Source: an uncultured Enterobacteriaceae bacterium
Lineage (GTDB): Bacteria > Pseudomonadota > Gammaproteobacteria > Enterobacterales > Enterobacteriaceae
DNA: 64,000 nt
NCBI GenBank assembly: GCA_936920625.1
Contig: CAKZHC010000016.1
Coordinates: forward strand, 105,317-169,316
Direction of reading: 5' to 3'
Made by a program: the position numbers and the translations under genes. Each line of letters opens with the position of its first letter. The first letter of the stretch is position 1. Below, one piece after another: positions 7,867 through 18,068 of the stretch. The notes under the pieces were generated by a model. The model was not told the origin of the DNA and made no database searches. It saw only the letters and a program-made list of their open reading frames with translations.

Positions 7867-10779
7867 TTAATGATGAGTGACAACAATGGGTCTGATAGCG
7901 TCGAGCCGCCAGCTGGCTCCATCGAGACAGGCAAGTACCTCCTGGCGGTTATTGATTAACGCTTCGACTTCATCGTCGCGAATAGCCGGATTAACGGCAC
8001 GTAATCCGGTAAGCCTTGCCAGTTCGGTATTTAACGTTTCCGTAGCCTGGCGGCGCGCTTCATCGATAAGCGTACGCGCTGCACGGGCGATGTGATCCTC
8101 ACCACGTAACAAAAGCTGATGAACGTCCTGTTGCATTGCATTGATAAGTTTACTGCCATTATGGCGGTTAACCGCCTTGAGCTGACGATTAAAATGCTCA
8201 AACTCCACTTTATCTGCCAAATTAGTTCCGTTGTTATCAAGCAGTAGTCGTAGAGGTGTTGGAGGCAGAAAGCGGTTCAGTTGCAGCCGGGGAGGGGCCT
8301 GTGATTCAACGACGTAGATTAGCTCAAGTAGCAGAGTCCCTGAAGGCAGTGCACTATTTTTCAGCAGAGACAAGGCGCAACAGCCGATATTTCCCGAGAG
8401 GATCAGGTCAAGGCCGTGACGAATAATAGGGTGTTCCCAGGTAATAAAGAGAGCATCCTCCCGCGCCAAAGCCTGGTAGCGATCAAAGGTGATAGTGCAG
8501 CCATCCTGGGGTAGCCCAGGAAAATCTGGCACCAGCATATGATCGGAGGGGGTCAGGACGATCAGATTATCGCCGCGATCGTCCTGATTGATTCCAATAA
8601 TATCAAACAGGTTAAGCGCAAAAGTGACCAGGTCGGTTGCGTTATCCTGTTGATGGATCTCCTGCGCCAGCGCCAGCGCCTGTGCACCACCATGGGAGTG
8701 AAGCTCCAGTAGCCTGTCTCGTCCCTGCTCTAAAAGCTGTTTAATATCATTATGGCGCTGGTGGCAGTGATGGATAAAAGTCTCGATAACCTGCGGGTCA
8801 GGTGGGGCAATGAGCAGGTTTGTCAGAGTTTCAGAAACCTCATCAAAGAGCGTGCGACCGGTTGGGCAGGTGTGTTCAAAAGCATTAAGGCCCTGATGAT
8901 ACCAGCGTAGCAGCAGTGCCTGTGCGGAGTCCTCAAGACAGGGCACAATGATTTCAATATCCTGCTCCTGACCGATGCGATCAAGGCGCCCGATACGCTG
9001 TTCAAGCAGATCGGGATTAAGCGGCAGGTCAAACATCACCATTTTGCTGGCGAACTGAAAATTACGCCCCTCCGAGCCGATCTCCGAGCATATCAGTAGC
9101 TGAGCGCCCTCTTCCTCTGAGGCGAACCAGGCGGCTGCGCGGTCACGCTCAATAATCGACAGGTCCTCATGAAACACTGCTGCCCGAATTCCTTCCCGTT
9201 CGCGCAGTACCCGCTCAAGTTCTGTTGCGGTACGTTTGTGAGCACAGATTACCACGATCTTATGCTGACGGTTCTGCACTGCGTAGCTTGCCAGCCAGGC
9301 TACTCTGGGGTCGATACTCCACCAGTTATCACTTTCACCAGCATAGCGTTGGTAGATCTGTTCAGGGTGGAGCAGGGTACAGGCCTGCTGATGAACAGAG
9401 TACACTTCACGGATGTCGGAAGTATGCGCAATTGCCTCTTGATACTTCTGGGGCATTGGCAGGGCAATGGTGTGCAATACACGGCGAGGAAAGCCTTTAA
9501 TCGCGCTACGGCTGTTGCGAAACAGAACGCGGCTGGTGCCGTGACGATCCATGAGCAGGGTGATCAGCTGCTCACGCGCTGTTGCCTGTTGCGGATCCTG
9601 AATGTTGACTTGCGCCAGAAGCGGCTCGATGTCCTGCCCGATTATCAGCGCGCGTAGTCTGTCCTGCATATGAGAATCCAGCGGGGCTTCGCTTAGCAGT
9701 GTGGTGACCGCCTGCGCCACCGGCTGGTAGTGCTGTTGCTCTGTAATAAATTGTTGAAAATCGTGAAACCGGTTCGAATCCAGCAGTCGCAGGCGGGCAA
9801 AATGGCTCCCGATGCCAAGCTGTTCGGGGGTGGCGGTGAGTAGCAGTACACCGGGAATATGTTGTGCGAGTTGTTCAATAGCCTGGTATTCAGCGCTCGG
9901 CGCGTCAGGCTGCCAGTGCAGATGGTGGGCTTCGTCTACGACCATCAGATCCCACTCTGCTTTAGTCAGTTGTTGCCTGCGCTGCGGGTTATCCAGCACG
10001 AACGGCAGAGAACATATCATCAGCTGTTCCGTCTCAAACGGATTTTCACTATCCTGGCGTGTTTCGAGATAGCGTTCTTCATCAAACAGAGCAAAGTGGA
10101 GGTTAAACCGCCGTAGCATCTCTACCAGCCATTGATGTTGCAGGCTTTCGGGCACGATGATTAGCACCCGGCTGGCACGTCCTGACAGCAGTTGCTGGTG
10201 AATAATTAAACCCGCTTCGATAGTCTTACCCAGTCCCACCTCATCAGCCAGGAGTACACGGGGAGCATGGCGTTGTGCCACCTGCCGGGCGATATGGAGC
10301 TGATGCGGGATAAGGCTGGTGCGTGTGCCGCGTAAGCCACTGCTGGCAAGAAGATACTGTTCACTCTGATACTTGCGGGCCCGATAGCGCAGTGCAAAGC
10401 GTTCCATACGGTCAAGTTGCCCTGCAAACAGGCGATCCTGAGGTCTGCTAAATGTCAGTTTACTGTCAAGCATCATCTCCCGCAGCATGACTTCCTGCTC
10501 TCCAGTGTCGATTCGCCTGCCGATGTAAGTCATAAGCCCTGAGCTGGTGTCTACCCTCTCTACTTCCAGCTGCCAGCCCTGATGGCTGGTTACCCTGTCG
10601 CCGGGGTTGAAGATTACCCGAGTGATAGGAGGATCACTCCTTGTGTAGTGACGATTGTCACCCGTGGCGGGGAAAAGCAGGGTCACGCTACGGCCATCAA
10701 GCGCAATAACAGTTCCCAGTCCCAGTTCACTCTCGGTGTCGCTTACCCAGCGCTGACCAACGATAAAAGGCATAGACAA
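7867..10779 (-). CDS. rapA: RNA polymerase recycling SWI2/SNF2 ATPase RapA
   Basis: Swi2/Snf2-type ATPase that binds RNA polymerase and helps recycle it after termination. The 970 residues match the E. coli length (968). A double Tudor-like N-terminal domain (begins PFIVGQRWVSDTESELGLG) is followed by the helicase core with Walker A DEVGLGKT and motif II VVDEAHHL. Motif VI reads EQRIGRLDRIGQ, and a long RapA-specific C-terminal region follows. No frameshift or missing motif. The order polB-rapA-rluA is the enterobacterial one. Confidence 0.97.
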   Translation of the reverse strand: MSMPFIVGQRWVSDTESELGLGTVIALDGRSVTLLFPATGDNRHYTRSDPPITRVIFNPGDRVTSHQGWQLEVERVDTSSGLMTYIGRRIDTGEQEVMLREMMLDSKLTFSRPQDRLFAGQLDRMERFALRYRARKYQSEQYLLASSGLRGTRTSLIPHQLHIARQVAQRHAPRVLLADEVGLGKTIEAGLIIHQQLLSGRASRVLIIVPESLQHQWLVEMLRRFNLHFALFDEERYLETRQDSENPFETEQLMICSLPFVLDNPQRRQQLTKAEWDLMVVDEAHHLHWQPDAPSAEYQAIEQLAQHIPGVLLLTATPEQLGIGSHFARLRLLDSNRFHDFQQFITEQQHYQPVAQAVTTLLSEAPLDSHMQDRLRALIIGQDIEPLLAQVNIQDPQQATAREQLITLLMDRHGTSRVLFRNSRSAIKGFPRRVLHTIALPMPQKYQEAIAHTSDIREVYSVHQQACTLLHPEQIYQRYAGESDNWWSIDPRVAWLASYAVQNRQHKIVVICAHKRTATELERVLREREGIRAAVFHEDLSIIERDRAAAWFASEEEGAQLLICSEIGSEGRNFQFASKMVMFDLPLNPDLLEQRIGRLDRIGQEQDIEIIVPCLEDSAQALLLRWYHQGLNAFEHTCPTGRTLFDEVSETLTNLLIAPPDPQVIETFIHHCHQRHNDIKQLLEQGRDRLLELHSHGGAQALALAQEIHQQDNATDLVTFALNLFDIIGINQDDRGDNLIVLTPSDHMLVPDFPGLPQDGCTITFDRYQALAREDALFITWEHPIIRHGLDLILSGNIGCCALSLLKNSALPSGTLLLELIYVVESQAPPRLQLNRFLPPTPLRLLLDNNGTNLADKVEFEHFNRQLKAVNRHNGSKLINAMQQDVHQLLLRGEDHIARAARTLIDEARRQATETLNTELARLTGLRAVNPAIRDDEVEALINNRQEVLACLDGASWRLDAIRPIVVTHH

Positions 10780-10900
10780 TAGACTCGTTCTGATTTGATA
10801 TATTGCACAACGTCAACTGCCTGATGACAGAACGACAGGCAGATAACCTAATATTTAAATTATTTAAAGGGGGTTATGGTACTGGAAGGTGACAGATTCG

Positions 10901-13261
10901 TCACCTGTCAAAAAGCCCAAGCTGGCCAGAAATCAGGGTGGCGAAATCTTCCCCTAGAAATGGCAAAATGGCATCGGCTACTGGCTGTAACTGGCGGTAA
11001 AGATAGTGATGGTAATCCAGTGGCTGGCTTCGCACTTCCAGTGGTTCAGGGCCGCCTGTTGTCATCACATAGCGGATGCGCCCCCCGTTCTGATAGCGCG
11101 TCGGCAGACCTCGTTTGCGGCTATGTGCATCACTAATCCGGGCAGCGCGCACATGTGGCGGAACATTACGCTGGTAAGCATCAAGAGGGCGGCGCAGGCG
11201 TTTACTGTATATTAATTGTTCATCCAGCCTGCCATCTAACAGCGCCTGCACTGTATCACGCAGATATGCCTGCCAGGATTCGTCACGAAACAGACGCCCG
11301 TAAAGCGCGTACTGAAACTGTTGAGCCAGCGGTGTCCAGTCGGTGCGCACATTCTCCAGCCCTTTGAACAATAGTCGTTCTTCGCCATGGCGGCGAATCA
11401 GCCCGGCATAGCGTTTTTTGCTGCCCTGCTCAGTTCCGCGAATTGTTGGCATAAAAAACCGGCAGAAGTGATTTTCATACTGAAGCTCCAGTGCGCTGTT
11501 CACGCCTAGGGTTGCCTGCAAATGGCGAGCCCACCACTCATTAACATAGCGGGTAAGCTTATTGCCAATAGCGTCAGCATCCTCCTCACTGTGTGGAGAT
11601 TTTAACCAGATAAAGGTAGAGTCAGTATCACCATAGATGACATCAAAGCCCTGTTGTTCGATAAGCAATCGGGTCTGTTGCATGATCTCATGGCCACGCA
11701 GAGTGATAGATGAGGCTAGGCGCGGGTCAAAGAAGCGGCAGGAGGGGGCGCCAAGCACACCATAGAAAGCATTCATCATAATTTTCAGCGCCTGGACAAG
11801 TGGTTTATTACCGCGCTTCCGGGCCTGTTCTCGTTTTCCCCAAATCTGATTGACAATTTCAGGCAGGCAGTGGTGCTGGCGCGAGAAGCAGGCACCTCGA
11901 AAACCGGGTATAGCATTGTCGGGGTTGGCCAGACCGATAATCATGCCAAGTGGATCGATAAGAAAGGTGCGAATAATCGATGGATAAAGGCTTTTATAAT
12001 CGAGTACCAGCACGGAGTGATACAGCCCCGGACGCGAATCCATTACATAGCCGCCCGGACTTGTTTGCGGTGCTATTTCACCACTATTGGGGGCTACAAA
12101 ACCCTGCCGATGCAGAGCGGGCAGATAAAGGTGGCTGAAGGCTGCCACCGAGCCGCCGTGGCGATCGGCTGGCAGCCCGTTGACTGCGGCACGCTCAAGC
12201 ATAAATGGCATTAGCTGGGTATGGTGGAAAATGCGGGTCACCAGCCGGCAATCGGTCAGATTATAATGAGCCAGTGCTGGTTTGTCGTCCGCAAAACGGC
12301 GTTCGATCTCTTCCATCCGCCAGTCCGGGTCTTCGATTGTTTTGCCTTCCCCCAGTAGCGCACGGGAAACGGCCTCGAGGCTGAAGGAGTCAAAGTGCCA
12401 GAAAGCCGATTTTAACGCCTCGATGCCATCAATGACCAGCCGGCCAGCAGCAGTGACAAAAAATACGCCGGGTTTAAATCTGTGCTCACGCCATTCAAGA
12501 GGCTGGCTGCCTCTCCCCAGTTGTAACGGTACATTGCAACTATCCGCCAGGCGCTGAAGCAGCCGTAAATCGAATTGCACCAGATTCCAGCCAATAATCA
12601 CATCGGGGTCAAAATGTGCAAACCACCGGTTCAGGCCGGCAATCAGCGCTGGCCGGCTGTTGTGCCAGATGATATTCATGCCGGGATCCTTTTTACTGCC
12701 GTTGGCGGGACCCAGCATTAGTACATCAGATTGTCCGCATCCCTCAAGGCCAATGCAGTAGAGCTCTCCACTACGACTGGTCTCGATATCAAGTGATACC
12801 CATTTAAGTGTGGGGCGATAATCGGGGTACGCTTTAACCCTGGGCTGGCCGATGACATCAGACTTGCTCTGGCCCTCGAACCAAACGGGAGCAGTAATAA
12901 ACCGCTCCATCAGCCAGCGATCCGGAGGACGGATATCGGCTTCATAAACAGCTACTCCGCCCATGCGCAGTTTTTGTTCCAGTTTCAGCAAATGCCGGTA
13001 GTGACGGCAATAAAGCCCAACTACGGGGCGGTGATGAAAATCTTTTAGTTTGAGGTTGGCAAAGTGAAAGCCAGTGTCGTTTTGTAACAGGGTCTGGGCT
13101 TTAGCCTGTTGGCTTGCGGGAATAAAAGCCACTGCCTGCTGGTCTGTCAGCACCAGGCGCCGGGGGCCATCATCAGTTGCCAGCCAGAGTATAATTTCAA
13201 TACCTCCGGCGCGATCCCGCCAGTGGCGTGTGAGCACAAATCCTGGTCCATTGTGCGTCAT
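10901..13261 (-). CDS. polB: DNA polymerase II
   Basis: Family B DNA polymerase used in SOS-induced replication restart and cross-link repair. The length is 786 residues (E. coli 783). The exonuclease motif I aspartate and glutamate are in SLDIETSRSGE. Polymerase motif A is DYKSLYPSI, motif B reads KIMMNAFYGVLG, and motif C is YGDTDS. All catalytic residues are present, so both proofreading and synthesis should work. Retention of this non-essential polymerase argues against extreme genome reduction. Upstream lies thiQ rather than the araBAD genes found beside polB in E. coli. Confidence 0.97.
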   Translation of the reverse strand: MTHNGPGFVLTRHWRDRAGGIEIILWLATDDGPRRLVLTDQQAVAFIPASQQAKAQTLLQNDTGFHFANLKLKDFHHRPVVGLYCRHYRHLLKLEQKLRMGGVAVYEADIRPPDRWLMERFITAPVWFEGQSKSDVIGQPRVKAYPDYRPTLKWVSLDIETSRSGELYCIGLEGCGQSDVLMLGPANGSKKDPGMNIIWHNSRPALIAGLNRWFAHFDPDVIIGWNLVQFDLRLLQRLADSCNVPLQLGRGSQPLEWREHRFKPGVFFVTAAGRLVIDGIEALKSAFWHFDSFSLEAVSRALLGEGKTIEDPDWRMEEIERRFADDKPALAHYNLTDCRLVTRIFHHTQLMPFMLERAAVNGLPADRHGGSVAAFSHLYLPALHRQGFVAPNSGEIAPQTSPGGYVMDSRPGLYHSVLVLDYKSLYPSIIRTFLIDPLGMIIGLANPDNAIPGFRGACFSRQHHCLPEIVNQIWGKREQARKRGNKPLVQALKIMMNAFYGVLGAPSCRFFDPRLASSITLRGHEIMQQTRLLIEQQGFDVIYGDTDSTFIWLKSPHSEEDADAIGNKLTRYVNEWWARHLQATLGVNSALELQYENHFCRFFMPTIRGTEQGSKKRYAGLIRRHGEERLLFKGLENVRTDWTPLAQQFQYALYGRLFRDESWQAYLRDTVQALLDGRLDEQLIYSKRLRRPLDAYQRNVPPHVRAARISDAHSRKRGLPTRYQNGGRIRYVMTTGGPEPLEVRSQPLDYHHYLYRQLQPVADAILPFLGEDFATLISGQLGLFDR

Positions 13262-13403
13262 ACTAACTCCTGTGTTTCCTCTTTGACGTCTGCCTGCGGC
13301 AGCAGATTAGCTCAGCTTGTATTGATGATAATATTTATCTATGGTTACGGTATCAAAGCTGATGTATTTTCTGCCATCTTATTGCAGCGGTAACGTTGAC
13401 AGG

Positions 13404-14072
13404 TTAACAACTATTGGCGATCAGCATTGATGTATCAAGGTCTTTGGCAACGCGGCCACCATCAATCAATAAGGCTCGCGGGGCGATATAGCGCGCGTCA
13501 TCAATGTTATGGGAAACCATTAGCAAGGTTATCCACCGCTCTTTGCAGACCGATGCTACCAGTTGCAGCATTTCCTGACGTAGTACCGGGTCGAGTGCCG
13601 AGAAGGGTTCATCCAGGAGTAAAATTGGTTGCTGCTGTACCAGGCAGCGTGCTAGCGCTGCCCGCTGGCGTTGGCCGCCGGAGAGTGTTGCAGGAAGACG
13701 GTTTTGCAGATCTTCTATGCCAACCCGGCGGGCGATATGGGATACGGCCTGCTTTTGGTCAGCATTAAGTCTCAGGCCAGGATGAAGCCCCAGCCCGATA
13801 TTTTCGGCTACGGTAAGATGTGCGAACAGATTGTGGTGCTGAAACAGCATTGAAACCGGGCGCTCTGATGGTGTGACCCGAGTATGGTCACTGCCATCGA
13901 ATAGTAATTTGCCGCGTGCAGGAGTCAGGAATCCGGCAATTAGTGCCAGCAGCGTGCTTTTGCCCGCTCCGCTTGGTCCTATTATTGCCACACGTTCACC
14001 TCTCAGTACACTAAAAGTAAAACTGATTGTGATTGTAGGATAGAGGCAGGTTAAATCAGTGAGTGTTAGCAT
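13404..14072 (-). CDS. thiQ: Thiamine ABC transporter ATP-binding protein ThiQ
   Basis: Energises uptake of thiamine and its phosphates. 222 residues, slightly shorter than E. coli (232). Walker A GPSGAGKST is at about 32-40, the signature LSGGQ at 130-134, Walker B LLLDEP at 151-156 and the switch histidine near 188. All the ATPase motifs are intact. It overlaps the end of thiP by 17 bases, so it is the last gene of the thiBPQ operon and under the same TPP riboswitch. Confidence 0.95.
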   Translation of the reverse strand: MLTLTDLTCLYPTITISFTFSVLRGERVAIIGPSGAGKSTLLALIAGFLTPARGKLLFDGSDHTRVTPSERPVSMLFQHHNLFAHLTVAENIGLGLHPGLRLNADQKQAVSHIARRVGIEDLQNRLPATLSGGQRQRAALARCLVQQQPILLLDEPFSALDPVLRQEMLQLVASVCKERWITLLMVSHNIDDARYIAPRALLIDGGRVAKDLDTSMLIANSC

Positions 14073-15666
14073 ACGGGTGAGTTACTTTCTCAATCAGAGT
14101 GAATAATAGTAAGCAAAGTATTAGCAGCATCAGTGCTGTGACAGCACCGTCATCGCTTCTGTAGGCGCCCAGTTGCTGATAGAGGTAAAACGGTAATGTT
14201 ATGAAATCATTGTTGCCAAACAGTGCCATCATACCAAAATCACCTATCGAAAGCGTAGCGGCAAAGGCCAGCGCCTGAGTTAACGGGCGCCGTAAGGCAC
14301 GCAGTTCAATGAGGCGTAATCGATTCCATCCGTGGATATTAAGAGATAAACAGAGTAGATTGTAGCGTTCTGCTATTTCCAGCATGGGATGTTCCAGCAC
14401 TTTCATCACAAAGGGAATTGCCATCAGTGCATTGATCATTATTACCAGCCCGGCGATGGATTGCGGCAATCCAATAGTAAAATTGAGCAGCAGAAATACA
14501 CCAGATGCCAGCACAATGCTAGGCATGGCAAGGATTAACATTCCGCTCATTTCCAGTAGCTGGCTTGGTAGTATCCGCTGGCGCAGACGTAACTCCCGGC
14601 TACTCCATAATAGCATTAGGGTGAGTATTACACTAACTACTGCGGCGCCGATTGCAATGCGTAATGATGTCAGTAAAGCTATCCACAATGTGTGATGTGT
14701 TAGTACCGTTGTCGTACTATGGTGTATACCATTAATTACCACTGCCAGTAGTGGTGGCAGGAGTAGCAGCAGGGTAAGCAGGATCACCAAAATGTCTGCC
14801 AGCCTCTGGCCCAGGGGCTGTTGCCGATTACGCCAGCAGCCCCCTAAGCTTTCATCAACAGGAACTCCTTTACTCAGTCGCTGACTTATCAGCACAAACC
14901 CCGTGTAGCAAAAGAGTTGCAGTAGTGCCAGGAACGCTGCCTGATGAGGATCATAGTCGTAGCTAAGCGCCTGATAGATGGCCAGATCCAGTGTTGTTGC
15001 CTGTGGACCACCGCCCAGTGTGAGAACAATTGCAAAACTGGCGAAACAGAGCATAAAGACAAGCATGCTGCATGATAGCAGCTGACGGCGGAGCCAGGGC
15101 CACTCCACCAGGCGGAAGTGATTCCAGCCTGTTATGGAAAGCTGCGCGGCAAGCTGACGTTGTTCATTCGGGATTCGTTCAAGGGTCTGCAACAGCAGCC
15201 TGGCTGACAGTGGCAAATTGAAAAACACATGTGCCAGTAAAATACCGTGCAAACCATAGGGTGAGAAGTCCCAGTCAAAGCCTGACAGTGCAGCAATTTG
15301 CGCTATCCATCCCTGACGGCCATAAACGCTGAGGATACCAAAGACTACCACCAGGACTGGCATGACCAGCGTTACTGAGCACAAACGCAGCAACCACTCA
15401 CGACCCGGAAAGTGGCAGCGCCAGAGTGTTCGCGCCACTACGATAGCAGGCGCTACTGATAGCAGGGTGGAGAGCAGCGCCTGATTGAAAGAGAAGCCGA
15501 TAACATGCCACAGCCAGGGGTCGCCGAGTAGTGTCAGGCAGCTCTGCTCTGAATGTTGCCACAATAATGCAGTGAGTGTGGTAATTGCAAGGACGACCAG
15601 AAGCGATGCTGCTAGAGCACCGGGCAGCATCCACCCCGGAATTAGCGACTGACGTTGAGTTGCCAT
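14056..15666 (-). CDS. thiP: Thiamine ABC transporter permease ThiP
   Basis: Fused two-domain inner-membrane permease of the thiamine/TPP importer. About 536 residues from the chosen ATG (MATQRQSLIPGW), equal to E. coli. Many hydrophobic segments are spread over two homologous halves, each with a permease EAA-like loop (for example AAQLSITGWNHFRLVEWPWL). The start lies inside the end of thiB, a 25-base overlap as is usual for this operon. An in-frame ATG four codons earlier is less likely because it leaves the family N-terminus. Confidence 0.94.
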   Translation of the reverse strand: MATQRQSLIPGWMLPGALAASLLVVLAITTLTALLWQHSEQSCLTLLGDPWLWHVIGFSFNQALLSTLLSVAPAIVVARTLWRCHFPGREWLLRLCSVTLVMPVLVVVFGILSVYGRQGWIAQIAALSGFDWDFSPYGLHGILLAHVFFNLPLSARLLLQTLERIPNEQRQLAAQLSITGWNHFRLVEWPWLRRQLLSCSMLVFMLCFASFAIVLTLGGGPQATTLDLAIYQALSYDYDPHQAAFLALLQLFCYTGFVLISQRLSKGVPVDESLGGCWRNRQQPLGQRLADILVILLTLLLLLPPLLAVVINGIHHSTTTVLTHHTLWIALLTSLRIAIGAAVVSVILTLMLLWSSRELRLRQRILPSQLLEMSGMLILAMPSIVLASGVFLLLNFTIGLPQSIAGLVIMINALMAIPFVMKVLEHPMLEIAERYNLLCLSLNIHGWNRLRLIELRALRRPLTQALAFAATLSIGDFGMMALFGNNDFITLPFYLYQQLGAYRSDDGAVTALMLLILCLLLFTLIEKVTHPYANTH

Positions 15667-16640
15667 GAATTCACCCATGTTGTACGGTGGTTTGCAACTT
15701 CCTGCGGACCGTATTGCAGCGTAATAGCTGGTTTGGTTAATGTTGCATACCCTACAGGCAGAGGAGTGGCGATGACGGGATACATCCAGTTAGTGGATGG
15801 AATGAGTTTCTGGACATCGTCAGAGAGAATAAATGCCATAAATTTATCCGCCAGCTGTGGATGTTTACTTGATTTTAATTTTGCTGCTACTTCAACTTGT
15901 AAATAGTGCCCCTCGCTAAAACTGGCAGCAGCAAACTGAGATCGATTTTGTTCAATCAGGTGGTACGCGGGTGAGGTAGTATAACTCAGTACCATATCAG
16001 CCTCCCCTTTAAGAAACAGTCCGTAAGCTTCGCCCCAACCTTTGGTTACTGTTACCGTTTTTTTTGCCAGTTTGTGCCAGGCATGTGCAGCGTTGTCGCC
16101 AAACACTTTTTGAACCCACAGCAGCAGCCCAAGACCTGGCGTACTGGTACGTGGATCCGGATATATTACTTTAACTGGCGTATCTCCATCAATCAGTTGA
16201 TGCAGGCTTGTTGGTGGGTTTGCCAGTTTGGTTTTGTCATAGATGAAAGCGAGCCAGCCGTAATCATATGGCATGAACGTTTTATTGTTCCAGCCACCCG
16301 GGATACGAAGAGGACTGAGGTCAATATTTGCTGGCGCGAACAGGCCCGTATCCTCTGCTATACCCATCAGATTATTGTCCAGCCCTACCACGACATCCGC
16401 TGCGGTGCGGTTGCCTTCCATACGCAAGCGGTTGAACAGCATAACGCCATCTCCAAGTACCACATATTTCAGCTTGCAGTTGCACTGTGCTTCAAAGGCT
16501 TTTTTGACTATCGGCCCCGGTCCCCATTCTGAAGCGAAAAAGTCGTGGGTATACACTGTTAACAAAGGGCGGGCAGCAACAAGGGGGGAAAAAAAAAGTA
16601 TGATTGCGGGTAAAGTGAATTTTAACACTTTGCGTTCCAT
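15642..16640 (-). CDS. thiB: Periplasmic thiamine-binding protein ThiB
   Basis: Captures thiamine, thiamine phosphate and TPP in the periplasm for ThiPQ. About 332 residues from the chosen ATG (E. coli 327). The signal peptide runs MERKVLKFTLPAIILFF and ends near VAA before RPLLTVYTHD. Family segments GLDNNL, DPRTSTPGLGLLLW and the TVTKGWGEAYGLFLKGEAD region are kept. The frame opens at 16664, but the added eight residues precede a normal signal peptide. First gene of thiBPQ; the TPP riboswitch lies about 50 bases upstream. Confidence 0.95.
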   Translation of the reverse strand: MERKVLKFTLPAIILFFSPLVAARPLLTVYTHDFFASEWGPGPIVKKAFEAQCNCKLKYVVLGDGVMLFNRLRMEGNRTAADVVVGLDNNLMGIAEDTGLFAPANIDLSPLRIPGGWNNKTFMPYDYGWLAFIYDKTKLANPPTSLHQLIDGDTPVKVIYPDPRTSTPGLGLLLWVQKVFGDNAAHAWHKLAKKTVTVTKGWGEAYGLFLKGEADMVLSYTTSPAYHLIEQNRSQFAAASFSEGHYLQVEVAAKLKSSKHPQLADKFMAFILSDDVQKLIPSTNWMYPVIATPLPVGYATLTKPAITLQYGPQEVANHRTTWVNSWQLNVSR

Positions 16641-16687
16641 GGTGAAATTGAAAAAAGATCGCAAAGGATTTGAGTGAGTAGTTATAG

Positions 16688-16790
16688 CCTCAAATCCCTA
16701 CGCCAGTATTATCCGGCTCAGGTACGACGGGTATTATCTCAGCAAGGCAGGAAGTTACCGATAATCCTGCTTTAGGCACCCCGTTGAGAG
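16688..16790 (-). promoter_or_regulatory. TPP riboswitch (THI element) of thiBPQ
   Basis: On the minus strand the conserved thi-box elements appear in order: CAACGGGGTGCC near 16780, then GCTGAGATAATACCCGT near 16735, then ACCTGAGCCGGATAATACTG, and finally the closing strand GGCGTAGGGATTTGAG. The outer strands CTCAACGGGG and TAGGGATTTGAG pair as P1. Family knowledge: binding of thiamine pyrophosphate shuts down expression, in enterobacteria mostly by hiding the ribosome-binding site. Here it must control the thiamine importer. All core bases look conserved. Confidence 0.96.
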
Positions 16791-16975
16791 TTAGTAAATT
16801 GTAATGATTTTGCAATGAAGACGAAAGCTTTAAATACCAGTTACCATCAGCGGGCTGACGGGCGCTATGAGTAGCAGAGTTTTAGTGCGGGCAGTGCAAG
16901 CGTAGTTTGCTCACTCTGTGGCAGCATTGCCACAGGCGAATAAACGGTTGTAGTTCCCTCCGGTATTTCTTTTAC
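16791..16975. other. Spacer where leuCD would lie; orphan ribosome-binding site
   Basis: Spacer between the leuB stop and the TPP riboswitch. Just after leuB the minus strand reads ACCGGAGGGAACTACAACC, a strong Shine-Dalgarno sequence at the place where leuC normally starts. It is followed by GTT rather than a start codon. The short open frame after it (VYSPVAMLPQSEQ, then a stop within about 30 codons) matches nothing I recognise. I read this as the scar of a leuCD deletion, an inference from gene order. Confidence 0.45.
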
Positions 16976-18067
16976 TCACTCGTTGTTAGTGATATAGCGG
17001 GCAATGATGTTGCCCATCTCATCCGTACTGATAGCCGGGCCATTACCCGCCAGGTCTACGGTGCGGTGCCCTTCTTCTAGCGTCCGGCTAACGGCGCGCT
17101 CGATAGCATTTGCAGCATTATCGGCATTAAGGCTAAAGCGCAGCAGCAACGCCAGCGATAAGATTTGTGCGATCGGATTAGCAAGATTTTTGCCAGCGAT
17201 ATCAGGTGCGGAGCCGCCCGCTGGCTCATAAAGACCAAAACCATAAGCATTAAGGCTGGCTGAAGGCAGCATACCCATTGACCCTGTTATCATTGCGCAG
17301 GCGTCAGAAAGAATGTCGCCAAACAGATTAGAGCAGAGCAGCACATCGAACTGTGAGGGTTGTTTAATAATCTGCATAGCGGCGTTGTCGACATACATAT
17401 GGCTTAGTGTTACGTCGGGATACGCTTTTGCGACATCATTAACCACTTCCCGCCACATTATTGAACTCTGGAGGACGTTGGCTTTATCGATCGAGGTAAC
17501 ATGGTGGCGGCGCTTGCGGGCTGATTCAAAAGCGATGCGGGCGATGCGTTCAATCTCAAAGCGGTGATATACCTCAGTATCAAAAGCGCGCTCGTGGGGA
17601 CCACTGCCTTCACGGCCTTTTGGTTGCCCGAAATAGATTCCACCCGTCAGTTCGCGTACGCACAAGATATCAAATCCCTGATGTGCGATATCACGCCGCA
17701 GTGGACTCATATCTTCCAGAACTTTATAGAGGCTGGCGGGGCGCAGGTTGCCAAACAGCCTGAAGTGTTTGCGCAATGGCAGCAGGGCGCCACGTTCTGG
17801 TTGCTTTTCTGGTGGCAGATGCTCCCATTTTGGGCCGCCGACGGAGCCGAAAAGAATGGCATCTGCCCGTTTACAGTCTTCCAGAGTAGCCTCTGGCAGT
17901 GGCCTGCCAGTACGATCAATAGCAATACCTCCAACATCATACTCACTGGTAGTAATGCGCAGCCCGAAGCACTGGCGTACCTGTTGCAGCACTTTCAGTG
18001 CCTGTTTCATCACCTCAGGGCCGATACCGTCACCGGCTAAAACCGCAATGTGGTAGTTTTCAGACAT
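16976..18067 (-). CDS. leuB: 3-isopropylmalate dehydrogenase
   Basis: Oxidatively decarboxylates 3-isopropylmalate to 2-oxoisocaproate, the third leucine step. 363 residues, the same as E. coli within one residue. Family landmarks are intact: GDGIGPEVM near the N-terminus, GSVGGPKWEHLP, RELTGGIYFGQPKGREG, the catalytic tyrosine and lysine regions, and NLFGDILSDACAMITGSMG. It begins one base after the leuA stop. The product is only useful if LeuCD is encoded elsewhere, since leuC and leuD do not follow here. Confidence 0.96.
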   Translation of the reverse strand: MSENYHIAVLAGDGIGPEVMKQALKVLQQVRQCFGLRITTSEYDVGGIAIDRTGRPLPEATLEDCKRADAILFGSVGGPKWEHLPPEKQPERGALLPLRKHFRLFGNLRPASLYKVLEDMSPLRRDIAHQGFDILCVRELTGGIYFGQPKGREGSGPHERAFDTEVYHRFEIERIARIAFESARKRRHHVTSIDKANVLQSSIMWREVVNDVAKAYPDVTLSHMYVDNAAMQIIKQPSQFDVLLCSNLFGDILSDACAMITGSMGMLPSASLNAYGFGLYEPAGGSAPDIAGKNLANPIAQILSLALLLRFSLNADNAANAIERAVSRTLEEGHRTVDLAGNGPAISTDEMGNIIARYITNNE

Positions 18068-18068
18068 A

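Noticed and set aside
9770..9790. GGTTCGAATCC, resembling a tRNA T-arm
   Set aside because: It lies inside the intact rapA coding sequence and no cloverleaf can be formed around it.
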